Virus record (IMG/VR): IMGVR_UViG_3300032282_001937 | Span: 1-41,238 of that record | Length of the DNA: 41,238 nucleotides | Origin: a virus | Strand: one strand, 5' to 3' | Shown here: in pieces, positions 28,171-40,032 of the stretch | How positions within the stretch are numbered: the first letter of the stretch is position 1 | How the letters are laid out: each line of letters starts with the position of its first letter | Notes under the pieces: model-generated | Databases searched by the model: none | What the model was told of the DNA's origin: nothing | What the model saw: the letters and a program-made list of their open reading frames with translations, nothing else | Program-made: the position numbers and the translations under genes

Positions 28171-29652
28171 ATGAGCGAGTACAAGAAAGAAGCCCGCGCT
28201 AGTCGCAAGTCTAAAATGAGCAAGATTGGAGCTAAAGGCCGTGATGGCGGCAGCTTCAACGACGTTGATCCGTATGATGGCGTCCCGTACATCGACAGCG
28301 GCAACGCTGGTCAGATGCCCGTTGGCCGTCAGATGCGCAAGCGCGGCGGCAAAGTCGTGCAGGCTGAAGGCGAGTCTTGCGGCGTCAATCTGGGCAAAGC
28401 GCCCCGTAAGGCGGGCGGCGGCATGATGTCTCCCAACCCGATGCAGCGCAAGAAGATCGTGGCGGCTCTCGCCATGCGCAAGAAGCGCGAAGGTCTGCCT
28501 TTCACTCCGCCGAAGCCGCTGTCTTCCGGCCCGTCCGGCGTCCCCGGCATTGGCGCGCTTGGCCGCAAAGCTGGCGGCGTCGCCAAGTGGGAAGGTTCCG
28601 CCAAGGACGAAGCGCAGGATAAGAAGCTCGCCAAGAAGCACGGCATGTCCATGAAGGAGTGGGAAAGCTCCAAGATGGACAAGAAGCACGATACGCAGAA
28701 ATCCATGAAAGGCCTCAAGCGCGGGGGCCGTCCGCATAAAGACGACGGGGGTCCCGTTTATAAAGATGAACGGGGCGTCGTAATCGGTCCGCGTGAATAT
28801 CAGCAAATGAAAAACCCGCGTTTTCCTTATAATCAGGGAACGATGGTCCCCGATGGACAAGGTGGCACAAAGTACCAACGTCCCAGTCAGCTTGAGGGCG
28901 CTAAAAACGTCGCGCGGTTTTTTGGAAATATGCCAGAGCGTAGTTTTGCGGCAATTTCTGATGATGCAGAAAAAATGGGGCGTGACCTCAAAAGGGGTTT
29001 GTCCAAGGCTGGTGACTACATTAGCCAGAAAGCAAGCGATTTAGCTCAGTGGGAAAATCGCGGGTACAAAAAAGGTGGCAAAGCCAAAAAACAACATGGC
29101 GGCAGGGCGTATCAGAGCGGCGGCACGCCGACGCCTCCGCCCCGTCCGGCCCCCGCCCGCCCGGCTCCGCGTCCGGCTCCGCCGCGTCGTGAAGACGCTG
29201 ACACGCACTCCGGTAACGCCAATGAGATGACGGGTTCGCAGTACCGTCGTGATCTGGAAGGCCGCACCACCCAGAAGAAGGGTGGCCGCATTGAACGTGC
29301 AACTGGCGGTCGCACCAAGGCCAAGGGCAAGACCACTGTGACCATCAACATTGGTCAGCCGCAACCGGGCGCTATGCCTCCGGGCCCGATGCTGCCCCCC
29401 GGCCCGCCGATGATGCCGCCGGGTATGCCGCCGATGCCTCCGGGCGGCGCTCCCATGCTGCCTCCCGCTGGCGCTGGCCCCGGTCTTGGCGCTATGGGCG
29501 CGATGAACCCCGGTGGCCCCGGCATGACGCCTCCGATCCCGCCGATGCGCAAGGAAGGCGGGCGCGTGAAAAAGATCTACCAGAACACGGAATACGGTTC
29601 CGGCAGTGGGCTGGGGCGGCTGGAAAAGACGAAATGGCCCCCGGCTAAATAA
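28171..29652 (+). CDS. Basic Gly-Gly/Pro-rich virion-associated protein
   Basis: 493 aa, very rich in Lys, Gly and Pro. RGGK-type motifs recur (MRKRGGKVVQ, KRGGRPHKDDGG, KKGGKAKKQHGGR, KKGGRIERATGGR, RKEGGRVKK). Residues about 340-470 are almost pure Pro/Gly/Met (MPPGPMLPPGPPMMPPG). A DNA-compacting or disordered virion protein seems possible. AAGGAAC precedes the ATG. Its placement between portal and co-chaperonin is unusual. No family is recognised. Confidence 0.65.
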   Translation: MSEYKKEARASRKSKMSKIGAKGRDGGSFNDVDPYDGVPYIDSGNAGQMPVGRQMRKRGGKVVQAEGESCGVNLGKAPRKAGGGMMSPNPMQRKKIVAALAMRKKREGLPFTPPKPLSSGPSGVPGIGALGRKAGGVAKWEGSAKDEAQDKKLAKKHGMSMKEWESSKMDKKHDTQKSMKGLKRGGRPHKDDGGPVYKDERGVVIGPREYQQMKNPRFPYNQGTMVPDGQGGTKYQRPSQLEGAKNVARFFGNMPERSFAAISDDAEKMGRDLKRGLSKAGDYISQKASDLAQWENRGYKKGGKAKKQHGGRAYQSGGTPTPPPRPAPARPAPRPAPPRREDADTHSGNANEMTGSQYRRDLEGRTTQKKGGRIERATGGRTKAKGKTTVTINIGQPQPGAMPPGPMLPPGPPMMPPGMPPMPPGGAPMLPPAGAGPGLGAMGAMNPGGPGMTPPIPPMRKEGGRVKKIYQNTEYGSGSGLGRLEKTKWPPAK

Positions 29653-29661
29653 GGAGGCCAG

Positions 29662-29889
29662 ATGGCTTCACTTGACTTGTTCCTGTATCGCAAATTGCAG
29701 GAACGGATAGAGGAAGAGATACGGACCCGGATCGAAACGCTTTCATCCGGGTCCGCACAAACCCTAGAGGAGTACAAACACCAAGTTGGTTACATCAAGG
29801 GTCTGAAAGACTCTCTTATCTGGGCGAAAGAGACTAACGATGAGTTAGTCGGCAGAACCGAAAAAAGCGAGATAGGAACATGGCGTTAA
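29662..29889 (+). CDS. Small helical protein before the co-chaperonin
   Basis: 75 aa, a helical text (LYRKLQERIEEEIRTRIETL) with a short Gly/Ser break and a second helix (VGYIKGLKDSLIWAKE). AAGGAGG stands before the ATG. It overlaps the co-chaperonin gene by 10 bp. Perhaps a head-assembly helper; unassigned. Confidence 0.6.
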   Translation: MASLDLFLYRKLQERIEEEIRTRIETLSSGSAQTLEEYKHQVGYIKGLKDSLIWAKETNDELVGRTEKSEIGTWR

Positions 29890-30269
29890 AAATGGTCCAC
29901 GAGGTAGATCCTCGTGATGAACTGCTGCGGCAGCTTGGTAATCTGAACGACATCAAAATCTTCAATAATTGGATTTTGCTTGCCGTTTATAAGCGCCCCG
30001 AAAAGACTGTGGGCGGCATCATCATCTCCGAACAGACACGCAAAGAGGACGAATATCAAGGCAAGGTTGGTCTTGTCGTGAAGAAAGGTCCGCTTGCCTT
30101 TGTAGATGACTCCCAGACGACCTTTGCTGGGCAAAACCTTGATCTTGGAGAATGGGTTGTTTTCCGCACGTCGGACGGATGGGCTTTGGAAGTCCACGGC
30201 GTCTTGTGCCGGATGATTCAGGACACCCAAGTGCGCTTGGCCGTCCCGAACCCTGACGACGCTTTCTAA
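29880..30269 (+). CDS. GroES-like co-chaperonin (Cpn10 fold)
   Basis: 129 aa. The Cpn10 barrel and mobile loop are visible: WILLAVYKRPEKTVGGIII is the beta strand plus the GroEL-contact loop (VGGIIIS), then YQGKVGLVVKKGP, LGEWVVFRTSDGW and LCRMIQDTQV. T4 gp31 and similar phage proteins replace host GroES so that GroEL can fold a large capsid protein. The gene sits directly before scaffold and capsid genes, fitting that role. AGGA lies near the ATG. Confidence 0.85.
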   Translation: MALKMVHEVDPRDELLRQLGNLNDIKIFNNWILLAVYKRPEKTVGGIIISEQTRKEDEYQGKVGLVVKKGPLAFVDDSQTTFAGQNLDLGEWVVFRTSDGWALEVHGVLCRMIQDTQVRLAVPNPDDAF

Positions 30270-30281
30270 GGAGAACAAACC

Positions 30282-31229
30282 ATGAACGACAGTTTGGAAC
30301 CCATTTCGGTCACGGTGAAACCGCCGGAGCCAGTTAACAATGAGATCGACATTGGCGAGGTAAAACCTGAGGTCGCAAAAGCCGCCCCAGAACCCGCCAA
30401 GAACGCCGCAGAAGACGGGATTGAGCTTCTGAAGCGCCAGTTAGAGGACAAGCGCCGGGAGGCTGAAGAGGCCCAGCGCGCCAAGGCGGAGGCAGAACGC
30501 CGCGCCCTCCTTCGCGAACGGGAAATCGAACAGTACGAAACCCGCGCGCAGTCCAGCGAGCATACGGCGCTGGTCAACGCCATCGCCAGCTTTGAGCGTG
30601 ACGCTGAAATGCTGGAGAAGGACTACGCCACGTTCCTTGAACAGGGCGATTATCAGAAGGCGGCGAAGGTCCAGCGCCAGATGGCGGCGGTGGAATCCCG
30701 TCTCACAACCCTCCAGCAGGGCCGCGAGGAGCTTGAGTACCGCCTGACCAACCCGCCCAAGCGGGAAGACATGCCGGTGATCCAGCCGGTGGCCCGTGAT
30801 CCGTTTGAAGAGCGGATTTCAACCTTGTCTCAGCCCTCACAACAGTGGCTGCGGCAGAACCGTCAGGTGCTGGATGACCCGCGCCTGACCAATAAGATGA
30901 CGGCGGCTCATTATGAGGCGCTTGCGGACAGTATTCGGGCGGACTCGCCTGAGTATTTCCAGTTCATCGAAAGCAAATTGGGGCTCAATGGGCAAGAACC
31001 CGTGATGTCCCAGCCTTCCCGGCAGGCTCCTACGTCTTCCGGTCGGGTCGCAATGGCGGCTGCGCCAGTTTCCCGTAGCGCCCCTGCCAATATCCGCAAC
31101 AGCGACGGGTCCGTCAGCATCACGCTGACCCCCGAACAGCGCGCTTACGCCCGTGATCTTGATATGACGGATGAAGAGTACGCTGCTAACCTGTTGTATT
31201 ACAAGGAACAAGGCAGGATTGGAGGCTAA
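30282..31229 (+). CDS. Probable scaffolding protein
   Basis: 315 aa. A short disordered Pro/Glu start, then a coiled coil about 45-165 (LLKRQLEDKRREAEEAQRAK through LQQGREELEYRL), a Pro-rich hinge, then a helical C-terminal portion (YEALADSIRADSPEYFQFIE) and a final ALTPEQRAYARDLDM-like segment. High charge and coiled-coil with a small C-terminal binding part match phage scaffolds, which guide capsid assembly and leave. AAGGAG precedes the ATG. Position between co-chaperonin and capsid genes supports the call. Confidence 0.75.
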   Translation: MNDSLEPISVTVKPPEPVNNEIDIGEVKPEVAKAAPEPAKNAAEDGIELLKRQLEDKRREAEEAQRAKAEAERRALLREREIEQYETRAQSSEHTALVNAIASFERDAEMLEKDYATFLEQGDYQKAAKVQRQMAAVESRLTTLQQGREELEYRLTNPPKREDMPVIQPVARDPFEERISTLSQPSQQWLRQNRQVLDDPRLTNKMTAAHYEALADSIRADSPEYFQFIESKLGLNGQEPVMSQPSRQAPTSSGRVAMAAAPVSRSAPANIRNSDGSVSITLTPEQRAYARDLDMTDEEYAANLLYYKEQGRIGG

Positions 31230-31230
31230 A

Positions 31231-31794
31231 ATGGAACAGGAAAAGCGCGGCCCCGGTCGCCCCCGTACCGTCGGTGTTTTTGAAGATAAGGATGTCTCCA
31301 TGGAACAGAATAATGTGAAGGCGGCTCCTGCCGCGTCCCGTGGGCTGCGCGAAGCCGCCCTTCGTACCGAACAGTTGCGCAAAAACCTTCGGGTGAATGA
31401 CCCGGAGCAGACTCTGCACGACGACTTCTACATTGATCCGGCCAAAATCCCTGATGGGTGGTCGTATGAATGGAAGCGCAAAGTCGTCGCGGGCCTTCTG
31501 GACCCGGCTTATGAGGTCGAACTGGCGCAGGAAGGCTGGGAGCCGGTTGATGCCTCTCGCCACCCCGAAATGATGCCGATTGGCTATCAGGGCGCAATTG
31601 AACGCAAGGGCATGATCCTGATGGAGCGGCCTTTGGAAATCACCGAAATGTTCCGCCAGCGCGCTATTGCGGAGGCCCGTGAGGCCGTTGAGATCCGCGA
31701 GCGGGCTATCGGACAGTCGAACGCGGGGCAGTTTGAAACGGATCGTAAGACCATCCGTAAAGAATACTCCCCCGTGATGATCCCCAAGTCCTGA
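31231..31794 (+). CDS. Conserved head-region protein
   Basis: 187 aa from the ATG at 31231, with GGAGG before it. Starts EQEKRGPGRPRTVG (an AT-hook-like GRPR), and the centre has DPAKIPDGWSYEWKRKVVAG, WEPVDASRHPEMMPIGYQGA and MILMERPLEITEMFRQRAIA. This order ('P.GW.Y.WKR...G..DP.Y.......GW.PV....HP') occurs in head regions of podoviruses. No function is established; it ends just before a strong terminator, closing the first late sub-operon. Confidence 0.65.
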   Translation: MEQEKRGPGRPRTVGVFEDKDVSMEQNNVKAAPAASRGLREAALRTEQLRKNLRVNDPEQTLHDDFYIDPAKIPDGWSYEWKRKVVAGLLDPAYEVELAQEGWEPVDASRHPEMMPIGYQGAIERKGMILMERPLEITEMFRQRAIAEAREAVEIRERAIGQSNAGQFETDRKTIRKEYSPVMIPKS

Positions 31795-31800
31795 TGGGCA

Positions 31801-31838
31801 GGGGCAAGGGGGTTTCGGCCCTCTTGCCCCCCTAATCT
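31801..31838 (+). terminator. Terminator between head genes
   Basis: GGGGCAAGGGGG (31801-31812), loop TTTCGG, CCCTCTTGCCCC (31819-31830), 12 bp with one G-T, followed by CCTAATCTATT. Partial terminator before the abundant decoration and capsid genes. Confidence 0.7.
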
Positions 31839-31851
31839 ATTGGAGATACAT

Positions 31852-31959
31852 ATGTTTCACTCCGCTGCGCGCCGTGGCGGACTTTTGTGTCTGACTGAAG
31901 CCAATCACGCTGGGCGGCAGAGGTCTTTCCGACAGGAGTCTACCTATGGCGAATGTTGA
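31852..31959 (+). CDS. Possible 35-residue leader peptide
   Basis: ATG at 31852 after GGAGATACAT, a very good ribosome site. The peptide MFHSAARRGGLLCLTEANHA... overlaps the decoration-protein start by 14 bp and ends just inside it. It may couple or tune capsid-gene translation or simply be chance; the amino-acid text has no family. Confidence 0.3.
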   Translation: MFHSAARRGGLLCLTEANHAGRQRSFRQESTYGEC

Positions 31960-32536
31960 AGCGCCTTTTGGTTTTCAGCTTGCCGGGTTCCTTGACGGTC
32001 GTACTGGTTCTCTGGGTCAACAGAGCCGCCTGATGGCGTCTAGCGCCGCTACGATTTGGTCGGGTGATCCCGTTACGTCTCTCAGCACTGGTTATGTTGC
32101 TCGCTCTACGGCTGGCACCACCCAGATTGCTGGCATCTTTATCGGCTGCACCTATCTCAGCACGGCCCTTGGCCGCGTTGTTTGGGCCCCGATGTACACT
32201 CAGAACGCCGCCACGGGCGACGTGACGGTGTATGTGGTCAGCGACCCGCTCGCTCTCTTCAAGGTTCAGGCTGGCGGTTCCTCCACGGCTATTATCCTTG
32301 ATAACATCAACTCCAACGCCAACTTTGGTCTTGCCACGGGTAACAACTACTCTGGCCAGTCGAAGGCGTATCTGGATCAGACCACAATCAGCCCGTCTAC
32401 GACCACGCTGCCCTTCCGCATCGTCAGCCTTATCGAAGCTCCTCCGGGCGCTCCGGGCACTGACATTACGTCTGGGTACAACAACGTCCTCGTGGCGTTC
32501 AACTTCCAAGACTTCCGCGTCACCACCGGAACCTGA
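31946..32536 (+). CDS. Capsid decoration/cement-type protein
   Basis: 196 aa. Starts ANVEAPFGFQLAGFLDGRTG, then SGDPVTSLSTGYVA, AGIFIGCTYLST and NAATGDVTVYVVSDPLAL. This 'N..APFGF....DG......GDPV.........G.F.G..Y' pattern is common in proteins upstream of podovirus capsid genes, where they decorate the shell. Rich in Ser, Thr and Gly, all beta. AGGAG is 7 bp before the ATG. The codon text is even and likely highly expressed. Confidence 0.75.
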   Translation: MANVEAPFGFQLAGFLDGRTGSLGQQSRLMASSAATIWSGDPVTSLSTGYVARSTAGTTQIAGIFIGCTYLSTALGRVVWAPMYTQNAATGDVTVYVVSDPLALFKVQAGGSSTAIILDNINSNANFGLATGNNYSGQSKAYLDQTTISPSTTTLPFRIVSLIEAPPGAPGTDITSGYNNVLVAFNFQDFRVTTGT

Positions 32537-32551
32537 TAGGAGAAACGAACA

Positions 32552-33463
32552 ATGGCTATTAACCTTAGTCAGATTCGCGACCTTCTCCTCCCCGGTCTCC
32601 GGGGCGTGGAAGGCAAGTACGCGATGATTCCTTCGCAGTACGACAAGGTGTTTGAAATCACCAAGTCGAACATGGCGCTGGAACGTACCGCTGAGATGCG
32701 TTATCTGGGCCTCGCCCAGTTGAAGACTGAAGGTGGCAACACCCAGTTTGATAACGCCGCTGGCGAGCGTTATGTCTACAACCAAGAACATAACGAAATC
32801 GGCCTTGGCTATGCGATCACCCGCAAAGCCATTGACGACAACCTCTACAAGAGCCAGTTCAAGCCGACGAACCTTGGCCTCATTGAATCCTTCCATCAGA
32901 CGAAGGAGATCTATGCGGCCAACGTCCTCAACACCGCCAACGTGTACAACGCGAAGGTCGGTGGCGACGGTGTCTCGCTCGTCAACTACAATCACCCGAT
33001 TGATGGTCAGACGATCCCGAATACCCCGGCTGTTCAGGTTGACCTCAACGAATCCACGCTGCTCAACGGCATGGTTTCCATCCGTCAGAACTTCCGCGAC
33101 ATCGCTGGCAACAAGATTTTTGCCCGCGCTCGTAGGCTGATCGTTCCCCCGGCTCTGGAACCCGTGGCGGTTCGTCTTACCAAGACGCAGTTGCGTCCGG
33201 GTACTGCGGACAACGACGTCAACGCGATACTCTTTACGGGCGGCGGTCTGTCGGAAGGCTACATGGTTATGGACTTCCTCACGTCCACCCGTGCGTGGTT
33301 CCTGCTTACCAACATCAAGGGTCTGGTCTACATGGACCGCGTTCCCTTTGAAATGGATATGCAGGTTGACTTCGCGACGGATAACCTCCTCGTCAAGGGC
33401 TATGAGCGTTACAGCGTCGGTTATTTCAACTGGCGTTCGATCTACGGCTCCATGCCGACCTGA
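32552..33463 (+). CDS. Major capsid protein
   Basis: 303 aa. HK97-type coat features: a helical start, MALERTAEMRYLGLAQLKTE then the E-loop-like GERYVYNQEHNEIGLGYAIT, helical spine (LYKSQFKPTNLGLIESFHQT), P-domain LLNGMVSIRQNFRDIAG and a closing beta strand region with WFLLTNIKGLVYMDRVPFEM. Similar coat proteins are found in Mu gpT-like and podoviral families. TAGGAG precedes the ATG and a terminator follows, as typical for a highly expressed coat gene. Confidence 0.88.
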   Translation: MAINLSQIRDLLLPGLRGVEGKYAMIPSQYDKVFEITKSNMALERTAEMRYLGLAQLKTEGGNTQFDNAAGERYVYNQEHNEIGLGYAITRKAIDDNLYKSQFKPTNLGLIESFHQTKEIYAANVLNTANVYNAKVGGDGVSLVNYNHPIDGQTIPNTPAVQVDLNESTLLNGMVSIRQNFRDIAGNKIFARARRLIVPPALEPVAVRLTKTQLRPGTADNDVNAILFTGGGLSEGYMVMDFLTSTRAWFLLTNIKGLVYMDRVPFEMDMQVDFATDNLLVKGYERYSVGYFNWRSIYGSMPT

Positions 33464-33473
33464 TAGGAAACGG

Positions 33474-33503
33474 GGCGGGGGTGGAAGCCCCCGCCTTTAA
33501 TCT
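33474..33503 (+). terminator. Terminator after the capsid gene
   Basis: GGCGGGGG (33474-33481), loop TGGAAG, CCCCCGCC (33488-33495), then TTTAATCTA. GTGAA-TAG-TTCAC (33506-33518) is a separate dyad just after it. Confidence 0.8.
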
Positions 33504-33577
33504 AGGTGAATAGTTCACGTTGACCGGCCTAGCGGACGCTGCACAGACAACGTGGACGTAACGTGCAGGAGGTTCCC

Positions 33578-34024
33578 ATGGGAACGACTACATTCACTGG
33601 CCCCATCAAGGCTGGCGATGTTCTTAATACGACGGGCACCACGCCCGGAACCATTAAGAATGTTGGCTGGGTTTCGATGGCCCAGACCGCCAGCATTACG
33701 CAAGCTGGTTCTGCCACGGCGTATGCTACCAGCATCGTCATCCCGGCCTACAGCCATATCCTGAACATCCAGTTCTTGAATACGACTGCTTGGGACGCGA
33801 CGAATACGATCAGCGTTGGCACTAGCGCAACGGCAAATGAACTGGTTGCCAGTGTCGCCATGATTCAGGGGCAAGTTTCTGCTGGCCCCGGCGCTAGCTC
33901 AACTCGCACGGCTCTTTGGTCGAACACTGGCGCAACTGACATTGTCATTTACGTCCTGTCCACCAATACTGGTGTGGGTGTTGGTGACATCGTTGTGCGT
34001 TATATCCAAGCTGAAAACGCTTAA
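33578..34024 (+). CDS. Probable structural protein (beta-rich)
   Basis: 148 aa from the ATG at 33578 (AGGAGG five bases upstream). TTTFTGPIKAGDVLNTTGTTPG, then GWVSMAQTASITQAG and SNTGATDIVIYVLSTNTGVG. Thr/Ser/Gly/Ala-rich and all beta, lacking Lys/Arg, as in head fibres or decoration proteins. It lies directly downstream of the capsid gene and its terminator. No precise family. Confidence 0.65.
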   Translation: MGTTTFTGPIKAGDVLNTTGTTPGTIKNVGWVSMAQTASITQAGSATAYATSIVIPAYSHILNIQFLNTTAWDATNTISVGTSATANELVASVAMIQGQVSAGPGASSTRTALWSNTGATDIVIYVLSTNTGVGVGDIVVRYIQAENA

Positions 34025-34044
34025 TAGGGCCATAGGAGGCTTTT

Positions 34045-34347
34045 ATGAAGAACAAGACTGGTTCTGTGAACACGGGCCCCGCCAAAGGCGAAGTCGCCAA
34101 AAACGATGCCCCGAAGTCCATCTTTGCTGGTGCTGACTCTGAGGTCATCAAGTCGGCCATGAAGAAAAAGCGCGGCGGCTCTGTGAAGGGCAAGAAGGTC
34201 GAAGCTCACGGAAAAATGGCGAAGCATCGCCTTGATCGTCCGGCCCGCAAGGCCGGTGGTCGCGTGGGTGCGGACATGCGTCCGTTCTCGTCCGCCGCCA
34301 GCGTCAAGACCCCTGCGGGTCGTGACGTTGATTCGGATGTAGACTGA
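34045..34347 (+). CDS. Basic Gly-Gly protein, may extend by +1 frameshift
   Basis: 100 aa, Lys/Ala/Gly-rich (KKKRGGSVKGKKVEAHGKMA, then RKAGGRVGADMR). Ends at TGA (34345-34347) followed by C. The next frame, shifted by +1, continues for 65 codons with the same type of text but has no start codon of its own (see next entry). AGGAGG precedes the ATG. Likely a virion protein that touches DNA. Confidence 0.6.
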   Translation: MKNKTGSVNTGPAKGEVAKNDAPKSIFAGADSEVIKSAMKKKRGGSVKGKKVEAHGKMAKHRLDRPARKAGGRVGADMRPFSSAASVKTPAGRDVDSDVD

Positions 34348-34540
34348 CTACGCTAAAGGTGGTCGGGCTAAATGGATTCAGGGCGCCATCAAACACCCCG
34401 GCGCTCTGCATCGTCAGCTAGGCGTTCCTGAGGGGGAGAAGATCCCCGCGAAGAAGCTGGCAAAGGCGGCGAAAAGCGAGAACCCTACCCTCGCAAAACG
34501 CGCGCGGTTAGCTCAAACGCTTAAAGGGCTGAACAAGTAA
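34343..34540 (+). CDS. Start-less frame continuing the previous gene
   Basis: Text TDYAKGGRAKWIQGAIKHPG, LHRQLGVPEGEKIPAKKLAK, ENPTLAKRARLAQTLKGLNK. The 'KWIQ.AI..PGALH.QLGVP.GEKIPAKKL' pattern is one I know from phage proteins, so this stretch is real coding. A TAG (34340-34342) precedes it and no ATG, GTG or TTG occurs in the conserved part. Expression needs a +1 shift at GAC-TGA-C, a non-standard start, or the contig has an indel. Confidence 0.55.
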   Translation, partial: TDYAKGGRAKWIQGAIKHPGALHRQLGVPEGEKIPAKKLAKAAKSENPTLAKRARLAQTLKGLNK

Positions 34541-34543
34541 ACT

Positions 34544-34572
34544 GGGAGGGGCTTGCCCCTCCCTTCTTATTT
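34544..34572 (+). terminator. Rho-independent terminator
   Basis: GGGAGGGG (34544-34551), loop CTTG, CCCCTCCC (34556-34563), then TTCTTATTT. It ends directly before the ribosome site (GGGGGA) of the next gene. Confidence 0.85.
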
Positions 34573-34582
34573 GGGGGAAATT

Positions 34583-34846
34583 ATGTCTGGAGCATGGACG
34601 CGCAAAGAAGGGAAGAACCCGGAAGGCGGGCTAAATGCTCGCGGCAGGGCTTCTCTCAAGGCTGAAGGCCAAAACATCAAACCGCCTGTTTCTCGTGAGC
34701 GGGCGCAAGAATCAGAAGAGGCCGCTGCGCGGCGCAGATCATTCTGTGCGCGTATGACGGGCATGAAGAAGTCGTTGACCAGCCCTAAAACGGCTCACGA
34801 CCCCAACAGCCGCATCAACAAGTCTCTAAGAAAGTGGGATTGTTAA
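34583..34846 (+). CDS. DUF6321-like phage protein
   Basis: 87 aa from the ATG at 34583. AWTRKEGKNPEGGLNARGRA then RRRSFCARMTGMKKSLTSPK and DPNSRINKSLRKWDC. The 'WTRKEGKN..GGLN..GR....RRRSFC.RM.GMK......DP.SRIN..LRKW' text is that of DUF6321, a short basic protein found in many podoviruses. Role unknown; perhaps head completion. GGGGGAAATT precedes it. Confidence 0.75.
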   Translation: MSGAWTRKEGKNPEGGLNARGRASLKAEGQNIKPPVSRERAQESEEAAARRRSFCARMTGMKKSLTSPKTAHDPNSRINKSLRKWDC

Positions 34847-34847
34847 C

Positions 34848-35012
34848 ATGGCTCGCACACCTTTTTGGAAGGAAAAAGCCCCGGAAGATGCTATAAATAA
34901 GCATCTGACGCGGAAAGAGCAGCAGCTTGCCAAGGCAAAGGCTAGGGCGGCGGGCCGTCCTTATCCGAATTTGGTTGATAATGCTGCGGTAGCACGGGCG
35001 AAGGACAAGTAA
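34848..35012 (+). CDS. Small basic virion-region protein
   Basis: 54 aa: ARTPFWKEKAPEDAINKHLT then KEQQLAKAKARAAGRPYPNL, VDNAAVARAKDK. Starts 1 bp after the previous stop. Basic helix followed by a GRPYPNLVDN tail. No family; likely translated together with the DUF6321-like and next genes. Confidence 0.6.
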   Translation: MARTPFWKEKAPEDAINKHLTRKEQQLAKAKARAAGRPYPNLVDNAAVARAKDK

Positions 35013-35013
35013 A

Positions 35014-35361
35014 ATGCAGCCGATCACTGTTTCCAGCTCTGACGCCTCTGCGGCGACGACCTATAGCAGCCTTGTCCGCATGGACACTTGGGCCAACGCT
35101 CAGTCCGTCGTTCAGGTTAAAGTCAGCGGGGCGGCGACCTACACGGTTGAAACGTCGATGGACGACCCGGATAGCCCAATCAACCCGGTCCCGCTTGCAA
35201 GCATGACGTGGAACGATGCGTTGGACACCAATCTTGTAAGCCAATCTTCTGCGAAAAGCGGTGTATTCAACGTCACCCCGATCTTTATCCGGCTTAAACA
35301 GACGGCGGGAGCGGGTTCTGCGACGATGACCATTGCTCAATTTGGCAACGTGCCTCTCTAA
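35014..35361 (+). CDS. Small structural protein (beta-rich)
   Basis: 115 aa. QPITVSSSDASAATTYSSLV, then QVKVSGAATYTVETSMDDPD and IFIRLKQTAGAGSATMTIAQ. All beta with Ser/Thr/Ala and no Cys; fits a decoration or connector-region protein. ATG one base after the previous stop; no clear Shine-Dalgarno, so translation is coupled. Confidence 0.6.
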   Translation: MQPITVSSSDASAATTYSSLVRMDTWANAQSVVQVKVSGAATYTVETSMDDPDSPINPVPLASMTWNDALDTNLVSQSSAKSGVFNVTPIFIRLKQTAGAGSATMTIAQFGNVPL

Positions 35362-35370
35362 GGTGCTGCA

Positions 35371-36087
35371 ATGACCACAAGCGGGACGTATTCGTTCAAT
35401 CCTTCGTTGGGCGAGATTGTTCTCAATGCGTTCTCGCGCATTGGAGTGCGCCGCACCGCTTTGGTACAAGAGCATCTGGAAGACGCGCGCTTTGAAATGA
35501 ACCTCCTGTTGGCGGAGTGGTCCAACAGGGGGGTCAATCTCTGGAAGGTGGATCTTCAGGAGATCCCTCTGGTCCAAGGCGTCGCCACCTATTATGCGGA
35601 CACGACGAATACGGCTGCGGAGGCGGCTAAAACCGTGATGGTTTTGGATGCTTACATCAGCACGGGCACGGGTCAGTCGCGTTTTGATCGTGTGATTCTG
35701 CCTATTTCGCGCACGGAATATGCGCAGACGCCCAACAAAAACCTTCAATCCCCGCCTACGTCGTTCTGGTTCGACCGTCTCATCAACCCCACGATCACCT
35801 TGTGGCCGGTTCCTGACCAGAGCAATCAGTATGTGCTGCGGTTTTATCGCGTTATTCAGGTGCAGGATGCTGATCTGGACAATGCAAAGACCGTTGACGT
35901 TCCCTATAGGTGGCTTGATGCGGCTTGTAGCGGCCTTGCGGCGCGTCTCTCCGCCATTTATGCACCGGATCGGTTGCAATATTTGACGGCTAAAGCGGAA
36001 TCTTCGTACCAAATTGCCGCGACACAGGACACCGAAAACGTCCCGCTGTACATAATCCCCGGAATTTCCGGCTATTACAGGACCTGA
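35371..36087 (+). CDS. Head-tail adaptor (P22 gp4-like)
   Basis: 238 aa. LGEIVLNAFSRIGVRRTALV, HLEDARFEMNLLLAEWSNRG, VNLWKVD, then ISRTEYAQTPNK and FWFDRLINPTITLWPVPDQS. These are hallmarks of the adaptor placed under the portal in podoviruses (P22 gp4/gp10-type, often called tail accessory factor): a helix bundle with a beta arm. It closes the portal ring and joins the tail. It follows the small head genes directly. Confidence 0.75.
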   Translation: MTTSGTYSFNPSLGEIVLNAFSRIGVRRTALVQEHLEDARFEMNLLLAEWSNRGVNLWKVDLQEIPLVQGVATYYADTTNTAAEAAKTVMVLDAYISTGTGQSRFDRVILPISRTEYAQTPNKNLQSPPTSFWFDRLINPTITLWPVPDQSNQYVLRFYRVIQVQDADLDNAKTVDVPYRWLDAACSGLAARLSAIYAPDRLQYLTAKAESSYQIAATQDTENVPLYIIPGISGYYRT

Positions 36088-36091
36088 CACG

Positions 36092-40023
<3,932 letters not shown>

Positions 40024-40032
40024 GGGGGACGG

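Noticed and set aside
31940-32995. A 351-codon minus-strand frame under the decoration and capsid genes
   Set aside because: The plus-strand genes have clear families and ribosome sites; the opposite text is Val/Arg-rich shadow. The same applies to 34942-36135 and 27268-28044.
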